Positions 53,442-62,749 are shown, numbered from the stretch's first letter. The stretch: 64,000 nt of DNA from Spirochaetia bacterium (GCA_009930325.1 RZYO01000002.1:1-64000), one strand, 5' to 3'. Notes: generated by a model from the letters alone, not told the origin. Numbers and translations are program-made.

Positions 53442-56165
53442 TTAAACAGCTACTTCAATTTTTAATACATTAAAGTCAAAAGGCGTACCATTTACAGTAA
53501 ATTTGATATGGTCTCCAACTTTTCTGTTTAATAAATTTGAACCTAGTGGAGCTAATCTATTGATTATATTGTTTGATGGATCAGCTTCCCAAGAACCCAT
53601 AATTTTGTAAGTAATTTCAGTTTTGGTGTTATTATCGAATAAAGTAACTCTTGTTCCATAAGCAACTTTCTCATTAGTAACAGTTGCAGGGTCGATTACA
53701 GTTGCTCTTTCGATTTCATCATTTAAAGTAATTAATTGAGAATTTAACATACGTTGTTTTTCTTTTGCGTATTTATATTCACTATTCTCTTTTAAATCAC
53801 CTAATTCTCTAGCTTCACCAATTTCTTTTGCAATTTCTGGTAAAAGAACATGTTGGAGATTATATAAATCAGCTTTTTTTGCTTCCATGGTTTCTTTTAA
53901 GCAGAATAGGCCGGTAGGAATCATATCTTCTTCAACATTAATATTAGCTTTAGAGTTAAAGTCAAAATCAGGATATTTTTTAGTTAATTGATGTTTTACT
54001 TCAATTTTTTTACCTAAATCAGCTTTTCCTAGAGGTAATCTATCAACAAGAGCATATGCTTTTTTGCCTTTAATTTCATCTCCCTCTTCAATGTACATAT
54101 AGATTGCTTTTTCATCAAAGAGTTTAGTCATTAATACTTTTACATTCTTTCTATTTTCTGTTACATTTTTTTTGTTTTCAATTAATTTAAGCATATAATC
54201 TAAAAGAGATAATGCAGTAAAAAGTAGTTGTTCTGAAGAGATACCATTTTTTTCCCAAGCTTTTAATGTATAGTTTTTATATAAATATAAGAACTCTTGA
54301 GATTTATCTTTATAATTTTCTACACATTGTTTAAATACTCTAGCAAAACTATCTGCCTTTTTGTTTGATCTGAAAGTATCTGGAATATATGAAGTTAAAT
54401 AATGTGGGAATAAATCCATAAGAGTTTTTTCCCAGAAAGGATCTACTTTAACCACATGTTCGATAAATAACTTCTTGAGCTCTGGGTCATCAATCTGTTT
54501 AAAGCAATCGACAACATTCTCAATTCTTTCATATATATCATTAAAAGGTAATCCTTCAGGTAATTTTACAAAGTTCATACTATAATTCATGTATAAGTCT
54601 TGTAATAGTAAATAACTGCTTACAATAGTGTCACTAACGTTATGTAAAGTAATACTTGTTCCATCACTATTAGTAATATTACTTGAGAAATAGGCAACCA
54701 TTTCTAAGAATGAATCACTTTCAACATCACCATTATTTAAGATAAAGTCTCTTAATACTTTAACTTTACTGTAGAATAGTTTCTTGCTCTTGAAGATATT
54801 TAATTGTTTTTCTTCAAAAGTAATAGGAGTACTTCTTAAAGTAAAAGTATCTTTTTCTTGAGCACTAACACCAAATAAAGGATTACTCATTAGTTCTTTT
54901 TTAGCAGCTAAAACCCAAGCATTTAATTCTCTAGTATTTAATAATGAAGGAGAAAGCTCATTTTTCATTTCTTTAATTGATGCTTTATCATTATTACTTG
55001 ACATTAAAATTCTTAAAGCCCAAGGAATATCGGTTTTAATTTTTTCAGCAAGTTTTTCATGATTTACAACACTTTTTAAAACCCAAATATGTGATTTTGG
55101 AAGTGCAATAAGACTCTTAAATGCCATATCTGTTGACATGTCGGCATTACCATTAGGGAAATCAATCTCAACAGTATTTTCATTTATATTTTTGATTCTA
55201 CCAATTTTAGTGGTAGATTTTTGGAAAATGAATGTACCTTTATCAAAAGCAATATTAGTTTCAAAATCTTCAATTGCTCTTATAACATCTTTAAAATATC
55301 TGTCATTTAATTTGCTGTGATGTAGGCATGTGCTTAATCTTCCATGCTCTTTATATTTAATCTTATAGCATTTTACTAAATTATTTCTAGCACCAATATC
55401 ATCATTAGAATATTCAAGAATCTTTTTATAAACAGTAATTTTGTTATCAATATCATTGTCATGATAAGTTACTAAAACATTCAATAGTGCTACAGCATAA
55501 GATTTTCCAACATGATTTGAAACTCTTTCACAAACACCGATTAAATACCCAAATTCTTCTGGAATTAAGGATATTAATACTGGAAAACTTTCTTTAATAT
55601 TTATTGGGTCATTTTTTGCTATTAATCTATTAATAAGTTTTTTATAATATAAGATACCTGCTTCTTTATCACTTGTTTTTGTGCTAGAAAGCTTATAATC
55701 AGCTAAATCTTTTAACAAAGCAGTTTCAGAATAATCAACTTTAATTAATCTTTCCCAAGTATCATACATTCTTTTTTCATCGTTTTCTTTTTTATAGCTT
55801 TCGCCAAGTAATCTTAAAGCAGGTTTGCTTTCATTTACTTGTAAAATCAAAGAACTTAAATAAAGAACTAAGTCTGATCTATCTACTTGTGCAAAGGATG
55901 AAATTAAGTCTAAAAATGCAATACTATCTTCTTGAGGTCTTGTTTTTAAAGTAACTACGCCTGAAATATATCTTGCAATTACACTATTTTGATTTTTTAC
56001 TTCAAAATGTTCATCACATAGTTGTTTTACTTCAATAATTTCATCTTCGGCAATTTTATCGATTTGTTTGTCTAAATCTGTAAAGTATTGAATTTCGCAA
56101 CTTTGCATAAAGGAAATGCTCCATTTCTCCTCATCTAACATAGTTTGTAATTTTTTCAAATTCAT
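53442..56165 (-). CDS. greA: transcription elongation factor GreA with giant amino-terminal extension
   Basis: A 907-residue protein; ordinary GreA has about 158. The last 160 residues are a GreA/GreB unit: coiled-coil tip region (AEIAKEIGEARELGDLKENSEYKYAKEKQRMLNSQL) and the carboxy FKBP-like fold with GTRVTLFDNNT and IINRLAPLGSNLLNRKVGD. The coil carries the acidic tip residues that make stalled RNA polymerase cut its transcript. The first 740 residues are helical, TPR-like repeats. Treponemes share this architecture. I use the ATG at 56165, because GGAGG stands eight bases before it; a GTG 17 codons upstream has no support. The leader holds several hairpins and a terminator. Confidence 0.95.
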   Translation of the reverse strand: MNLKKLQTMLDEEKWSISFMQSCEIQYFTDLDKQIDKIAEDEIIEVKQLCDEHFEVKNQNSVIARYISGVVTLKTRPQEDSIAFLDLISSFAQVDRSDLVLYLSSLILQVNESKPALRLLGESYKKENDEKRMYDTWERLIKVDYSETALLKDLADYKLSSTKTSDKEAGILYYKKLINRLIAKNDPINIKESFPVLISLIPEEFGYLIGVCERVSNHVGKSYAVALLNVLVTYHDNDIDNKITVYKKILEYSNDDIGARNNLVKCYKIKYKEHGRLSTCLHHSKLNDRYFKDVIRAIEDFETNIAFDKGTFIFQKSTTKIGRIKNINENTVEIDFPNGNADMSTDMAFKSLIALPKSHIWVLKSVVNHEKLAEKIKTDIPWALRILMSSNNDKASIKEMKNELSPSLLNTRELNAWVLAAKKELMSNPLFGVSAQEKDTFTLRSTPITFEEKQLNIFKSKKLFYSKVKVLRDFILNNGDVESDSFLEMVAYFSSNITNSDGTSITLHNVSDTIVSSYLLLQDLYMNYSMNFVKLPEGLPFNDIYERIENVVDCFKQIDDPELKKLFIEHVVKVDPFWEKTLMDLFPHYLTSYIPDTFRSNKKADSFARVFKQCVENYKDKSQEFLYLYKNYTLKAWEKNGISSEQLLFTALSLLDYMLKLIENKKNVTENRKNVKVLMTKLFDEKAIYMYIEEGDEIKGKKAYALVDRLPLGKADLGKKIEVKHQLTKKYPDFDFNSKANINVEEDMIPTGLFCLKETMEAKKADLYNLQHVLLPEIAKEIGEARELGDLKENSEYKYAKEKQRMLNSQLITLNDEIERATVIDPATVTNEKVAYGTRVTLFDNNTKTEITYKIMGSWEADPSNNIINRLAPLGSNLLNRKVGDHIKFTVNGTPFDFNVLKIEVAV

Positions 56166-56262
56166 TTTATTTTTCCTCCGCAGAAAATTGACTCTTTTTA
56201 ATATGTAGAGTCTCACAATTTATTATATAATTGTGAAAAAACCAAAATTTCGCAATTTTGTT

Positions 56263-56310
56263 TTAGTAAACAAAACCCGAGCAACAGCAATGGGCGATGC
56301 TCGGGGGCAT
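56263..56310 (-). other. possible 15-codon leader peptide frame with a Cys run
   Basis: Leftward from an ATG at 56310 the sequence reads Met-Pro-Pro-Ser-Ile-Ala-His-Cys-Cys-Cys-Ser-Gly-Phe-Val-Tyr and a TAA at 56263. The frame coincides with the terminator hairpin. A weak GAG lies before it. It may be only the hairpin read as codons. Confidence 0.2.
56268..56305 (-). terminator. GC-rich intrinsic terminator in the greA leader
   Basis: Leftward, CCCGAGCA (56305-56298 as its complement) pairs with TGCTCGGG across a 14-base loop, followed by TTTTGTTT (56275-56268). It stands out as GC-rich in AT-rich DNA. It lies between a promoter at 56368 and greA, and also after the beta-helix gene. Confidence 0.82.
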
Positions 56311-56340
56311 TTTTAACTCACAATTTAATTTAATTATAGT

Positions 56341-56368
56341 ATAATATTAACAAATTAGCAATAGTCAA
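56341..56368 (-). promoter_or_regulatory. promoter upstream of the greA leader
   Basis: Leftward TTGACT (56368-56363), 16-base spacer, TATTAT (56346-56341); an alternative -10 is TATACT (56343-56338). A transcript from here reaches the terminator within about 70 bases. Confidence 0.6.
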
Positions 56369-56424
56369 ATTTAGTATTCAAACTCTCATATATAATAAAT
56401 TAGGAAAAAAATTTAATATCTAAA

Positions 56425-58905
56425 TTAATTCATTTTACTCTCAAAATGCCCAATATCTACAATATTCTCATTAATTCTTTGATTATTAAAACAATCAAAA
56501 GGAATAACTTCACTAGTATTGTTATCATGATCAATATCAAAAGTATCTATTGGTAAATAGCTGTTGTTTCCGCTATTAATTAGTGGGCCATTTTCACTAC
56601 AACTATTATTAATTATAGTAAATTGAGATAAATCACCACTGGCATTTTCGTTATAATATATTTTTGAAGAATCTATAATTGTATTGTTAAATATATTGTT
56701 TGTGTTAATTGGCAAATTATATACAAATATTATTTTTTCTTGTTTTCCATTAAATAAATTATTATTATAGAATGTTGAGTTAGTTGAGAGTAGAGTAGAG
56801 ATACCATCTAATGTTATGGCTGATCCAAAAGAGTTAGAAGTATTATTATTAAATAAGCAGTTATTTAATTCAATATTACTATTAATTGCATAAATTGCTC
56901 CCCCTCCATATATGTAAGCAGTATCAACATATAGATAGGCGGATGAATGAGTACTTGAATTTGAATCGAAAATACAGTTAATAAATTTTGATGTTGAATT
57001 AGCTAAATAAACAGCTCCTCCAGATTTGTTTGACACGTTATTACTAAATTTACAATTAATAAAAACTGGGGAACTGTATTGTGAATAAATTGCTCCACCA
57101 GAAGCTGTTGAGACATGATTTCTATCTTCAATCGAATATGTTCCAGTAGCTTTACCATCTTTTAACACAACTCTTTCTAAAATAGCTGTATTATTTAATG
57201 CTGTTCCACTTGGGTGATAAAATATGTGATAACTAGTATTATTTAGATCAGAAAATGGACCTAATATGGTTTGATTTGAATCTGTAATATCAAAAGTATC
57301 TGGGATTTGATCTTCATTTCCATCAAAACCACCAATTACTCTAACATTATTTCTAAGTGAAAAATGATAAATACTTCCATTTGGAGCACTAGATGTATTT
57401 GGATGTGACTTTGGATAATAAGTACCTTTTTGAACCCATACTTCTTTTATATTATTTTGATGTGCAAATTCTATTGCTCTTTGTAATTCTGTTGCAGTTT
57501 CCCAAGTACCTCCAATATTTGTAGAATCTCCATTTTGAGTGACACATAGATGAGTTAAATCTGTGATTACTTCAATACCTTTTTCTTCATAATAACTAAT
57601 ATTTCCAATAGTATCTGTATAAGTAAATCTTATATCTACTGAAGGAGAATCAATTGAAATATATTCAGTTTTTTCTGATGGAATATTATCGGTGGTATAT
57701 TCGTTAAATAATGAATAAGAAGTTCCAGAATTTATTGAATATTCAATTTTAACATTATTTAAATCAATATCTAAAGGTTTTTTCCAATTAACTTCTAATG
57801 TATAAGGTTTGCTTATAATTGATGTAAAATTATGTAGTGGTGGTTTTTTATCTATTTTAAAAGATAATGTAAAGTTGTTATCTTTAAAGGTTTTAATAAT
57901 TGTGGAATAAATAGGGGAAACTTCATATTTTATTTTTATTGAAGAAATTGAGTATTCTTCTCCATCTTTAACTTCAATAAGATGAATACCATTATCATTA
58001 TCAGAAAAGGTTTGCCAAGTTGATGAATCATTTAATAAAATTTTAAATTGTCCCTGAGAATTATATTCATCTGGTTTTGATGCTTGAATTTTAATATCTG
58101 AATTATAAGTTTGATCAACATGTACTTCATTATCAAAGGAATCTTTTATTGACACATTTTTTAATTCTTCTTTTTGGGATAAATTTAAGTAAAATATTTC
58201 TCCATAATTTTTATCACTATAATGGGCTTTAATTTGAATGTCGCCATATTCATTATTCAAAATAGTATAATAAAACTCATCATCAAAAGGACTATCAGCT
58301 GACCAATCGTTTTCATTTAATTTATAGCTATAATAACTAAACGTGTTTTCTTCTAAATTATTACCTTTAATTATAATTTTATCAGCTTTTACTTCTTCAT
58401 TGTTGGATACTTGAATGAATTGATTTATATCATCTTGTGATTCTATATATATTGAGAAAGAGGGGACTTCAGTATTAGAGTTTGGGGACTCAGAATCTTT
58501 TCTATAGTAGATACTTTGTGACAAACTTAATTCTTCATTCGTAATTTTGTTTTTATCGTTATCATTTATAATCGTTGGTATAATCCAAAAATAATAATCT
58601 TGATCTTCATTTATTGTGATTGAATAAGAATTATTAAATGCTGCAAATTGAATATTGTTAATTTGAGAAATGGATGTAGGTTTAACATTCGTATATGTAT
58701 ATCCAACAGCATAGCTACCATCATTGCTATTACCATCCCAGTAAATATTAACAACATTGTTTATATCTTCAAAATATTGCAAATTTGAAGGATTTTCTGC
58801 ACTAATATTCCCATTTTGTGGGAAATTTGAGTCATCTGGAGGCATTGGACAACCAATTAATAAAATAAATATTGATGAAAGTAGTATGAATTTGTTATTA
58901 ATCAT
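56425..58905 (-). CDS. lipoprotein with right-handed beta-helix repeats
   Basis: An 826-residue predicted surface lipoprotein. The signal peptide ends in a lipobox with Cys19 (LLIGC). Residues 30-450 are beta-rich with fibronectin-III-like turns. From about residue 455 a parallel beta-helix of the kind found in polymorphic surface proteins begins: a lead-in GTWETATELQRAIEFA and VWVQKGTYYP, then repeated coils such as ASGGAIYSQYSSPVFINCKFSNN, KSGGAVYLANS and GGAIYAINSNIELNNCLFNNN. Such proteins mediate surface contact or bind polysaccharide. It is Asn/Ser rich. The start has no Shine-Dalgarno sequence; a perfect-looking promoter ends five bases before the ATG. Confidence 0.85.
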   Translation of the reverse strand: MINNKFILLSSIFILLIGCPMPPDDSNFPQNGNISAENPSNLQYFEDINNVVNIYWDGNSNDGSYAVGYTYTNVKPTSISQINNIQFAAFNNSYSITINEDQDYYFWIIPTIINDNDKNKITNEELSLSQSIYYRKDSESPNSNTEVPSFSIYIESQDDINQFIQVSNNEEVKADKIIIKGNNLEENTFSYYSYKLNENDWSADSPFDDEFYYTILNNEYGDIQIKAHYSDKNYGEIFYLNLSQKEELKNVSIKDSFDNEVHVDQTYNSDIKIQASKPDEYNSQGQFKILLNDSSTWQTFSDNDNGIHLIEVKDGEEYSISSIKIKYEVSPIYSTIIKTFKDNNFTLSFKIDKKPPLHNFTSIISKPYTLEVNWKKPLDIDLNNVKIEYSINSGTSYSLFNEYTTDNIPSEKTEYISIDSPSVDIRFTYTDTIGNISYYEEKGIEVITDLTHLCVTQNGDSTNIGGTWETATELQRAIEFAHQNNIKEVWVQKGTYYPKSHPNTSSAPNGSIYHFSLRNNVRVIGGFDGNEDQIPDTFDITDSNQTILGPFSDLNNTSYHIFYHPSGTALNNTAILERVVLKDGKATGTYSIEDRNHVSTASGGAIYSQYSSPVFINCKFSNNVSNKSGGAVYLANSTSKFINCIFDSNSSTHSSAYLYVDTAYIYGGGAIYAINSNIELNNCLFNNNTSNSFGSAITLDGISTLLSTNSTFYNNNLFNGKQEKIIFVYNLPINTNNIFNNTIIDSSKIYYNENASGDLSQFTIINNSCSENGPLINSGNNSYLPIDTFDIDHDNNTSEVIPFDCFNNQRINENIVDIGHFESKMN

Positions 58906-58910
58906 AGCTT

Positions 58911-58940
58911 ATTATAAAAGTTAATTTTGTCACTTGTCAA
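58911..58940 (-). promoter_or_regulatory. consensus promoter of the beta-helix lipoprotein, leaderless
   Basis: Leftward TTGACA (58940-58935), 18-base spacer, TATAAT (58916-58911), then five bases and the ATG at 58905. Both boxes match consensus exactly. Confidence 0.8.
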
Positions 58941-58999
58941 ATATTAGATTTTATTAACTATATTATTTTTTGCAATTTCTATAAAAATATTAAAAACAA

Positions 59000-59029
59000 T
59001 TGCAATATGAATAATCTTTGTGATATTCT
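59000..59029 (+). promoter_or_regulatory. promoter of rpe, leaderless
   Basis: TTGCAA (59000-59005), 18-base spacer, and TATTCT (59024-59029) with an extended TG two bases before it. Six bases separate it from the ATG. Confidence 0.65.
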
Positions 59030-59035
59030 AGTTTC

Positions 59036-59698
59036 ATGAATAATTTAATCATTTCACCAAGTATTTTGTCTGCTGATTTTTCAAATATAGTAGCAGATGT
59101 AAATTCAATTAAAAATGCAGATGCTAAGTGGGTACACTTAGATGTTATGGACGGTTCTTTTGTTCCAAATATTACTTTCGGACCTAAGTTTATTAAAGAT
59201 TTAAGAGCACATTCTGATTTATATTTCGATACTCATCTAATGATAGATAATCCAGAAAAATATATTAATGAATTTGCTGATGCTGGATCTGATGGAATTT
59301 GTATTCATTTTGAAGCAACAAAGCATGTTCATAGAGCATTACAAATGATAAAAGCAAAAAAGAAAGATGTTGGTATATCAATAAATCCTGCTACTAGTGT
59401 AGATTCATTATTACCTATTTTATCTGATGTAGATCAAGTTTTAATCATGAGTGTAAATCCTGGGTTTGGAGGACAAACTTTTATTGATTATAGTTTAGAA
59501 AAAATAAAACAATTATCTCAATTGAAAAAAAAGTTTGGATATACATATAAAATTAATTGTGATGGTGGAGTAAGTACTCATAATATAAGAACTTTAAGAG
59601 AAGCAGGAATTGATGTTGTAGTAACCGGTTCAGCATTCTTTGGTGCAGAAGATAGAAATCTATTCATTAAAGAAATGTATGAAAAAGGTAACATTTAA
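59036..59698 (+). CDS. rpe: ribulose-phosphate 3-epimerase
   Basis: A 220-residue TIM-barrel enzyme of the pentose phosphate pathway that interconverts ribulose 5-phosphate and xylulose 5-phosphate. Family motifs: ISPSILSADFSNI, WVHLDVMDGSFVPNITFGP, the metal-binding DTHLMIDNPEKY, VLIMSVNPGFGGQTF and INCDGGVSTHNI, all in order. No Shine-Dalgarno sequence; the promoter ends six bases before the ATG. Divergent from the beta-helix lipoprotein gene. recA follows after 67 bases. Confidence 0.97.
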   Translation: MNNLIISPSILSADFSNIVADVNSIKNADAKWVHLDVMDGSFVPNITFGPKFIKDLRAHSDLYFDTHLMIDNPEKYINEFADAGSDGICIHFEATKHVHRALQMIKAKKKDVGISINPATSVDSLLPILSDVDQVLIMSVNPGFGGQTFIDYSLEKIKQLSQLKKKFGYTYKINCDGGVSTHNIRTLREAGIDVVVTGSAFFGAEDRNLFIKEMYEKGNI

Positions 59699-59765
59699 TT
59701 TCAAGCAAAATTTATAAAAAATATATATACTAATAGTGATATTATATCTAAAGGAGAAATAATAA

Positions 59766-60824
59766 ATGGCAAAAAAAACTGCTGAACTAGGTAATCCTAC
59801 TGATGGAAAACAAAAAAGAGATGCATTAGAAGCTACTAGGGCTTCAATAGATAAACAATTTGGAAAAGGCTCTTTAATGAAACTTGGTGATAAAGGTGCT
59901 TCTTTAGATATTGATAGTATTTCTAGTGGGTCAATTTTGTTAGATGAAGCATTAGGTATAGGTGGATATCCAAAAGGTCGTATTATTGAAATTTATGGTC
60001 CGGAATCTAGTGGTAAAACAACATTAGCTCTTCACGCAGTTGCTGAAGCTCAAAAAAAAGGAGGTATAGCTGCTTTTATTGATGCTGAGCATGCTTTAGA
60101 TCCTACATATGCTAATGCACTTGGAGTAAACATTAATGATTTATGGATTTCTCAACCAGATAATGGAGAACAAGCTCTTGAGATTTGTGAAAAATTAGTT
60201 CGATCGGGGGCTGTAGATATTGTTGTAGTTGACTCAGTAGCTGCATTAACTCCGCAAGCTGAAATTGATGGAGAAATGGGTGATTCTCATATGGGGCTAC
60301 AAGCTAGACTTATGAGTCAAGCTTTGAGAAAATTAACTGGTATATTATCAAAGAGTAATACTACAATTGTATTTATTAACCAAATAAGAATGAAAATTGG
60401 TGTTATGTTTGGAAATCCTGAAACAACAACTGGTGGTAATGCCCTTAAATTCTATTCTTCTGTTAGATTGGAAGTTAGAAAAATAGAAACTCTTAGCAAA
60501 GGTGCTGATAATATTATTGGTAATAGAATTAGAGTTAAAGTTGTTAAAAATAAAGTAGCACCACCATTTAAAAAAGTTGAACTAGATTTAATGTTTGGTA
60601 AAGGCTTAAGTTATATTGGAAGTATTATAGATGCTTCAATTAAATATGAGTTGATTGATAAAAGTGGTTCTTGGTATTCATACAATGAAGAAAAAATTGG
60701 ACAGGGTAAAGATAATGTTACAAGCTACCTAACTGACAATCCTCAAATTGTTGAAACTCTTGATGCAAAACTTAGGGAAATAATGTTTCCTAAAGTTGAA
60801 AAAAACTTAGAAGAAACACAATAA
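59766..60824 (+). CDS. recA: recombinase RecA
   Basis: A 352-residue strand-exchange protein and co-protease. Walker A is GPESSGKTT at residues 78-86; Walker B is [14 protein letters not shown]; loop L2 contains [42 protein letters not shown] precedes the ATG. Length is standard, with only a short acidic tail. No LexA-type box is recognisable upstream, and no recX follows. It ends before a long hairpin. Confidence 0.98.
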   Translation: MAKKTAELGNPTDGKQKRDALEATRASIDKQFGKGSLMKLGDKGASLDIDSISSGSILLDEALGIGGYPKGRIIEIYGPESSGKTTLALHAVAEAQKKGGIAAFIDAEHALDPTYANALGVNINDLWISQPDNGEQALEICEKLVRSGAVDIVVVDSVAALTPQAEIDGEMGDSHMGLQARLMSQALRKLTGILSKSNTTIVFINQIRMKIGVMFGNPETTTGGNALKFYSSVRLEVRKIETLSKGADNIIGNRIRVKVVKNKVAPPFKKVELDLMFGKGLSYIGSIIDASIKYELIDKSGSWYSYNEEKIGQGKDNVTSYLTDNPQIVETLDAKLREIMFPKVEKNLEETQ

Positions 60825-60855
60825 AATACTATTTTATACTTTGTTGATTTAAATA

Positions 60856-60893
60856 ATGCACTCCATCTTGGTTATCCAAGCATAGGAGTGCAT
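60856..60893. terminator. hairpin after recA
   Basis: ATGCACTCC (60856-60864) pairs with GGAGTGCAT (60885-60893), with an inner CTTGG/CCAAG hairpin in the loop. The T run after it is weak, but its position between convergent genes suits a terminator for recA and perhaps for the opposite gene. Confidence 0.65.
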
Positions 60894-60925
60894 CTAATTT
60901 TGAAAGTATTTTAATTATAAATATT

Positions 60926-62599
60926 CTAAAAACCCCAAGGAGAAAAAGAATATCTTAATGAAGTCGATAAAATATTTTGAAGAATATTATATTTTAATCC
61001 AAATATAATATTTTCATTTAATCTTGTTTTAGCAATTAAATCTATTCTGTTTGATTTTGAACCAATATTATTTTTTGTAAAGTTTGTTATAGAATAATAA
61101 GTATCTAAGTTAATCATTGAAGTTTTATTTTTCAAAAGAATACCTGAATTGATTCCTATATTTAAATGAAAATAATCAAATACTGTAGAAGCATCTGCCA
61201 TACAATAAATTAATAATGGATCATTAGGAATATCCATGAATGAACATAATCCTATACTTAATCCTCTTGTAATTGAAATATATGGTTTTAATTTATTGTC
61301 ATTAAAATTATTATCTATTGCTATTTTTATACCATTTGAAAGACTTCTGCTGAAAAATTTTAATTTATAATATGATTGTTGTTCCCACAATGTAAAATTT
61401 GATAATCCAAAATTGGAATTATCATTATAAAAAAGATTAATTTGTCCGATAACTGTTTTAACAAATCTAGGTGATGAGAATACCCTTTGCCAAGTATCGG
61501 CACTTAAGAATCCTACTTCTAAATTAAATGAATAGTTGTTTAAATTATCTAATTTTAAATTTGTTTGAAAATCAACAAATGAAAGATTGTTATCAATATA
61601 GAAGGGTCTTTTATATTTATCTTTGATTGGAATATATTCGGTTAATTCTCTTTTTACTAATTCATTTTCCCAGCCGTCATCAGTCCAATATGTTTTTCTA
61701 ATATTATACTCAGGGGCTTTGTCACGACTTTGTTCTAAATTAAATTGACTAGAAGCTGGAGAATAAGTCTCCCAATCAATTATATAATTTTTTTCTTTTA
61801 ATACTTTTACTAGTGAATAGGGTAATAAGATAGAATTTGCTCTTTCTCTTAATTTTACATTTCCAAGTGAATAATCTAATAATGATAGTGCGCCATTTAC
61901 ACAATTTCTATTAATAAATTGGTATGAAATTGGGGCGTTATTTAATTCCCAAACCATTAATAAAATTCTTTGTATTTGTTCTTTATTAATATTAGTTTTA
62001 AAAACTACTAATTCTCTGTTTAATTTTAAAGAATAATTCTCAAAAATTAAAGCTGCTCTATCGAATGCAAAATATCCTACTAAATGACCATTTAACCCAT
62101 TAATAATCACTTCTGTACTACTTAAATTATCTAAATGAGCAAATAAATTAATACTTACTCCTTCTCCAATATTTTCATCTTTATGACTTAATAAAACAAT
62201 TGCATGACCAAACATACTCATTAATTGGTCATTAATTGGTTCAGATAATGCTATAGATAATTGATCATAATCATTTTCTTTTAAGTATTTTATTAATTCT
62301 GGATTAATGCTTAAATAATCAATATCTAAATTTAAATTTCTGCTAATACATTCATATCTAGCAGGATATTTGATTAATAATTCGTTATTTATATTTTCTA
62401 ATAAATATTCAATTTCTTTTTTATAATCTTTTTCTCCACAAGCAAACATTTTAGAATTATCTGTAATAAAACCTTTGCCATATGGATCATCTAATAACAA
62501 ATTACGCCATTCATCACTATTTGATAATTCATCAATAGTCATAGAATAAAGTGATACAGTAAATAAACAAAGCAATAACAATAAAATATATTTTTTCAT
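60926..62599 (-). CDS. DUF4105 (Lnb-like) envelope protein with probable beta-barrel end
   Basis: A 557-residue exported protein. A signal peptide covers about residues 1-19 (ending LYS). The first half is a DUF4105 domain: MFGHAIVLLSHKD with a catalytic-looking His, NLFAHLDN, FAFDRAALIFENY, and the conserved RNCVNGALSLLDYSL. This group includes outer-surface and peptidase-like Lnb domains of unclear role. The second half (from about residue 320) is beta-strand rich with aromatic turns and ends in Phe (SPWGF), fitting an outer-membrane barrel. The ATG at 62599 has GAGGAAAATA before it; a TTG four codons earlier is part of that box. Confidence 0.78.
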   Translation of the reverse strand: MKKYILLLLLCLFTVSLYSMTIDELSNSDEWRNLLLDDPYGKGFITDNSKMFACGEKDYKKEIEYLLENINNELLIKYPARYECISRNLNLDIDYLSINPELIKYLKENDYDQLSIALSEPINDQLMSMFGHAIVLLSHKDENIGEGVSINLFAHLDNLSSTEVIINGLNGHLVGYFAFDRAALIFENYSLKLNRELVVFKTNINKEQIQRILLMVWELNNAPISYQFINRNCVNGALSLLDYSLGNVKLRERANSILLPYSLVKVLKEKNYIIDWETYSPASSQFNLEQSRDKAPEYNIRKTYWTDDGWENELVKRELTEYIPIKDKYKRPFYIDNNLSFVDFQTNLKLDNLNNYSFNLEVGFLSADTWQRVFSSPRFVKTVIGQINLFYNDNSNFGLSNFTLWEQQSYYKLKFFSRSLSNGIKIAIDNNFNDNKLKPYISITRGLSIGLCSFMDIPNDPLLIYCMADASTVFDYFHLNIGINSGILLKNKTSMINLDTYYSITNFTKNNIGSKSNRIDLIAKTRLNENIIFGLKYNILQNILSTSLRYSFSPWGF

Positions 62600-62693
62600 T
62601 ATTTTCCTCAAATTTTTTCAATTGAGTAAAAAATATAATATTGTTCTAAAAAAATATAGTTATTTTTATTATTTTTATAATAAAATTATTAAA

Positions 62694-62722
62694 TTTACAT
62701 TTTATTAACAAATATGTATAAT
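62694..62722 (+). promoter_or_regulatory. promoter of scpA-scpB
   Basis: TTTACA (62694-62699), 17-base spacer, TATAAT (62717-62722). An in-frame ATG at 62714 lies inside the -10 region and cannot be the start; the ATG at 62750 with AGAGAG before it is. Confidence 0.75.
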
Positions 62723-62749
62723 TATATAAAAAATAAAGAGAGAAAATTA

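Larger units (their letters stand above)
56212..56327. repeat. hairpin cluster bounded by an 11-bp direct repeat
   Basis: CTCACAATTTA occurs at 56212-56222 and 56317-56327. Between them are TCACAATT/AATTGTGA (56213-56236), CAAAATT/AATTTTG (56243-56260), TTTTGTTT/AAACAAAA (56256-56275) and the GC-rich hairpin. The middle two share bases and exclude each other. Confidence 0.75.

Noticed and set aside
53442-56216. GTG start of greA 17 codons upstream
   Set aside because: The added residues contain the Shine-Dalgarno sequence of the ATG at 56165 and no box of their own.
59701-59765. LexA box before recA
   Set aside because: No recognisable inverted repeat of a known LexA type; only AT-rich sequence and a good Shine-Dalgarno box.
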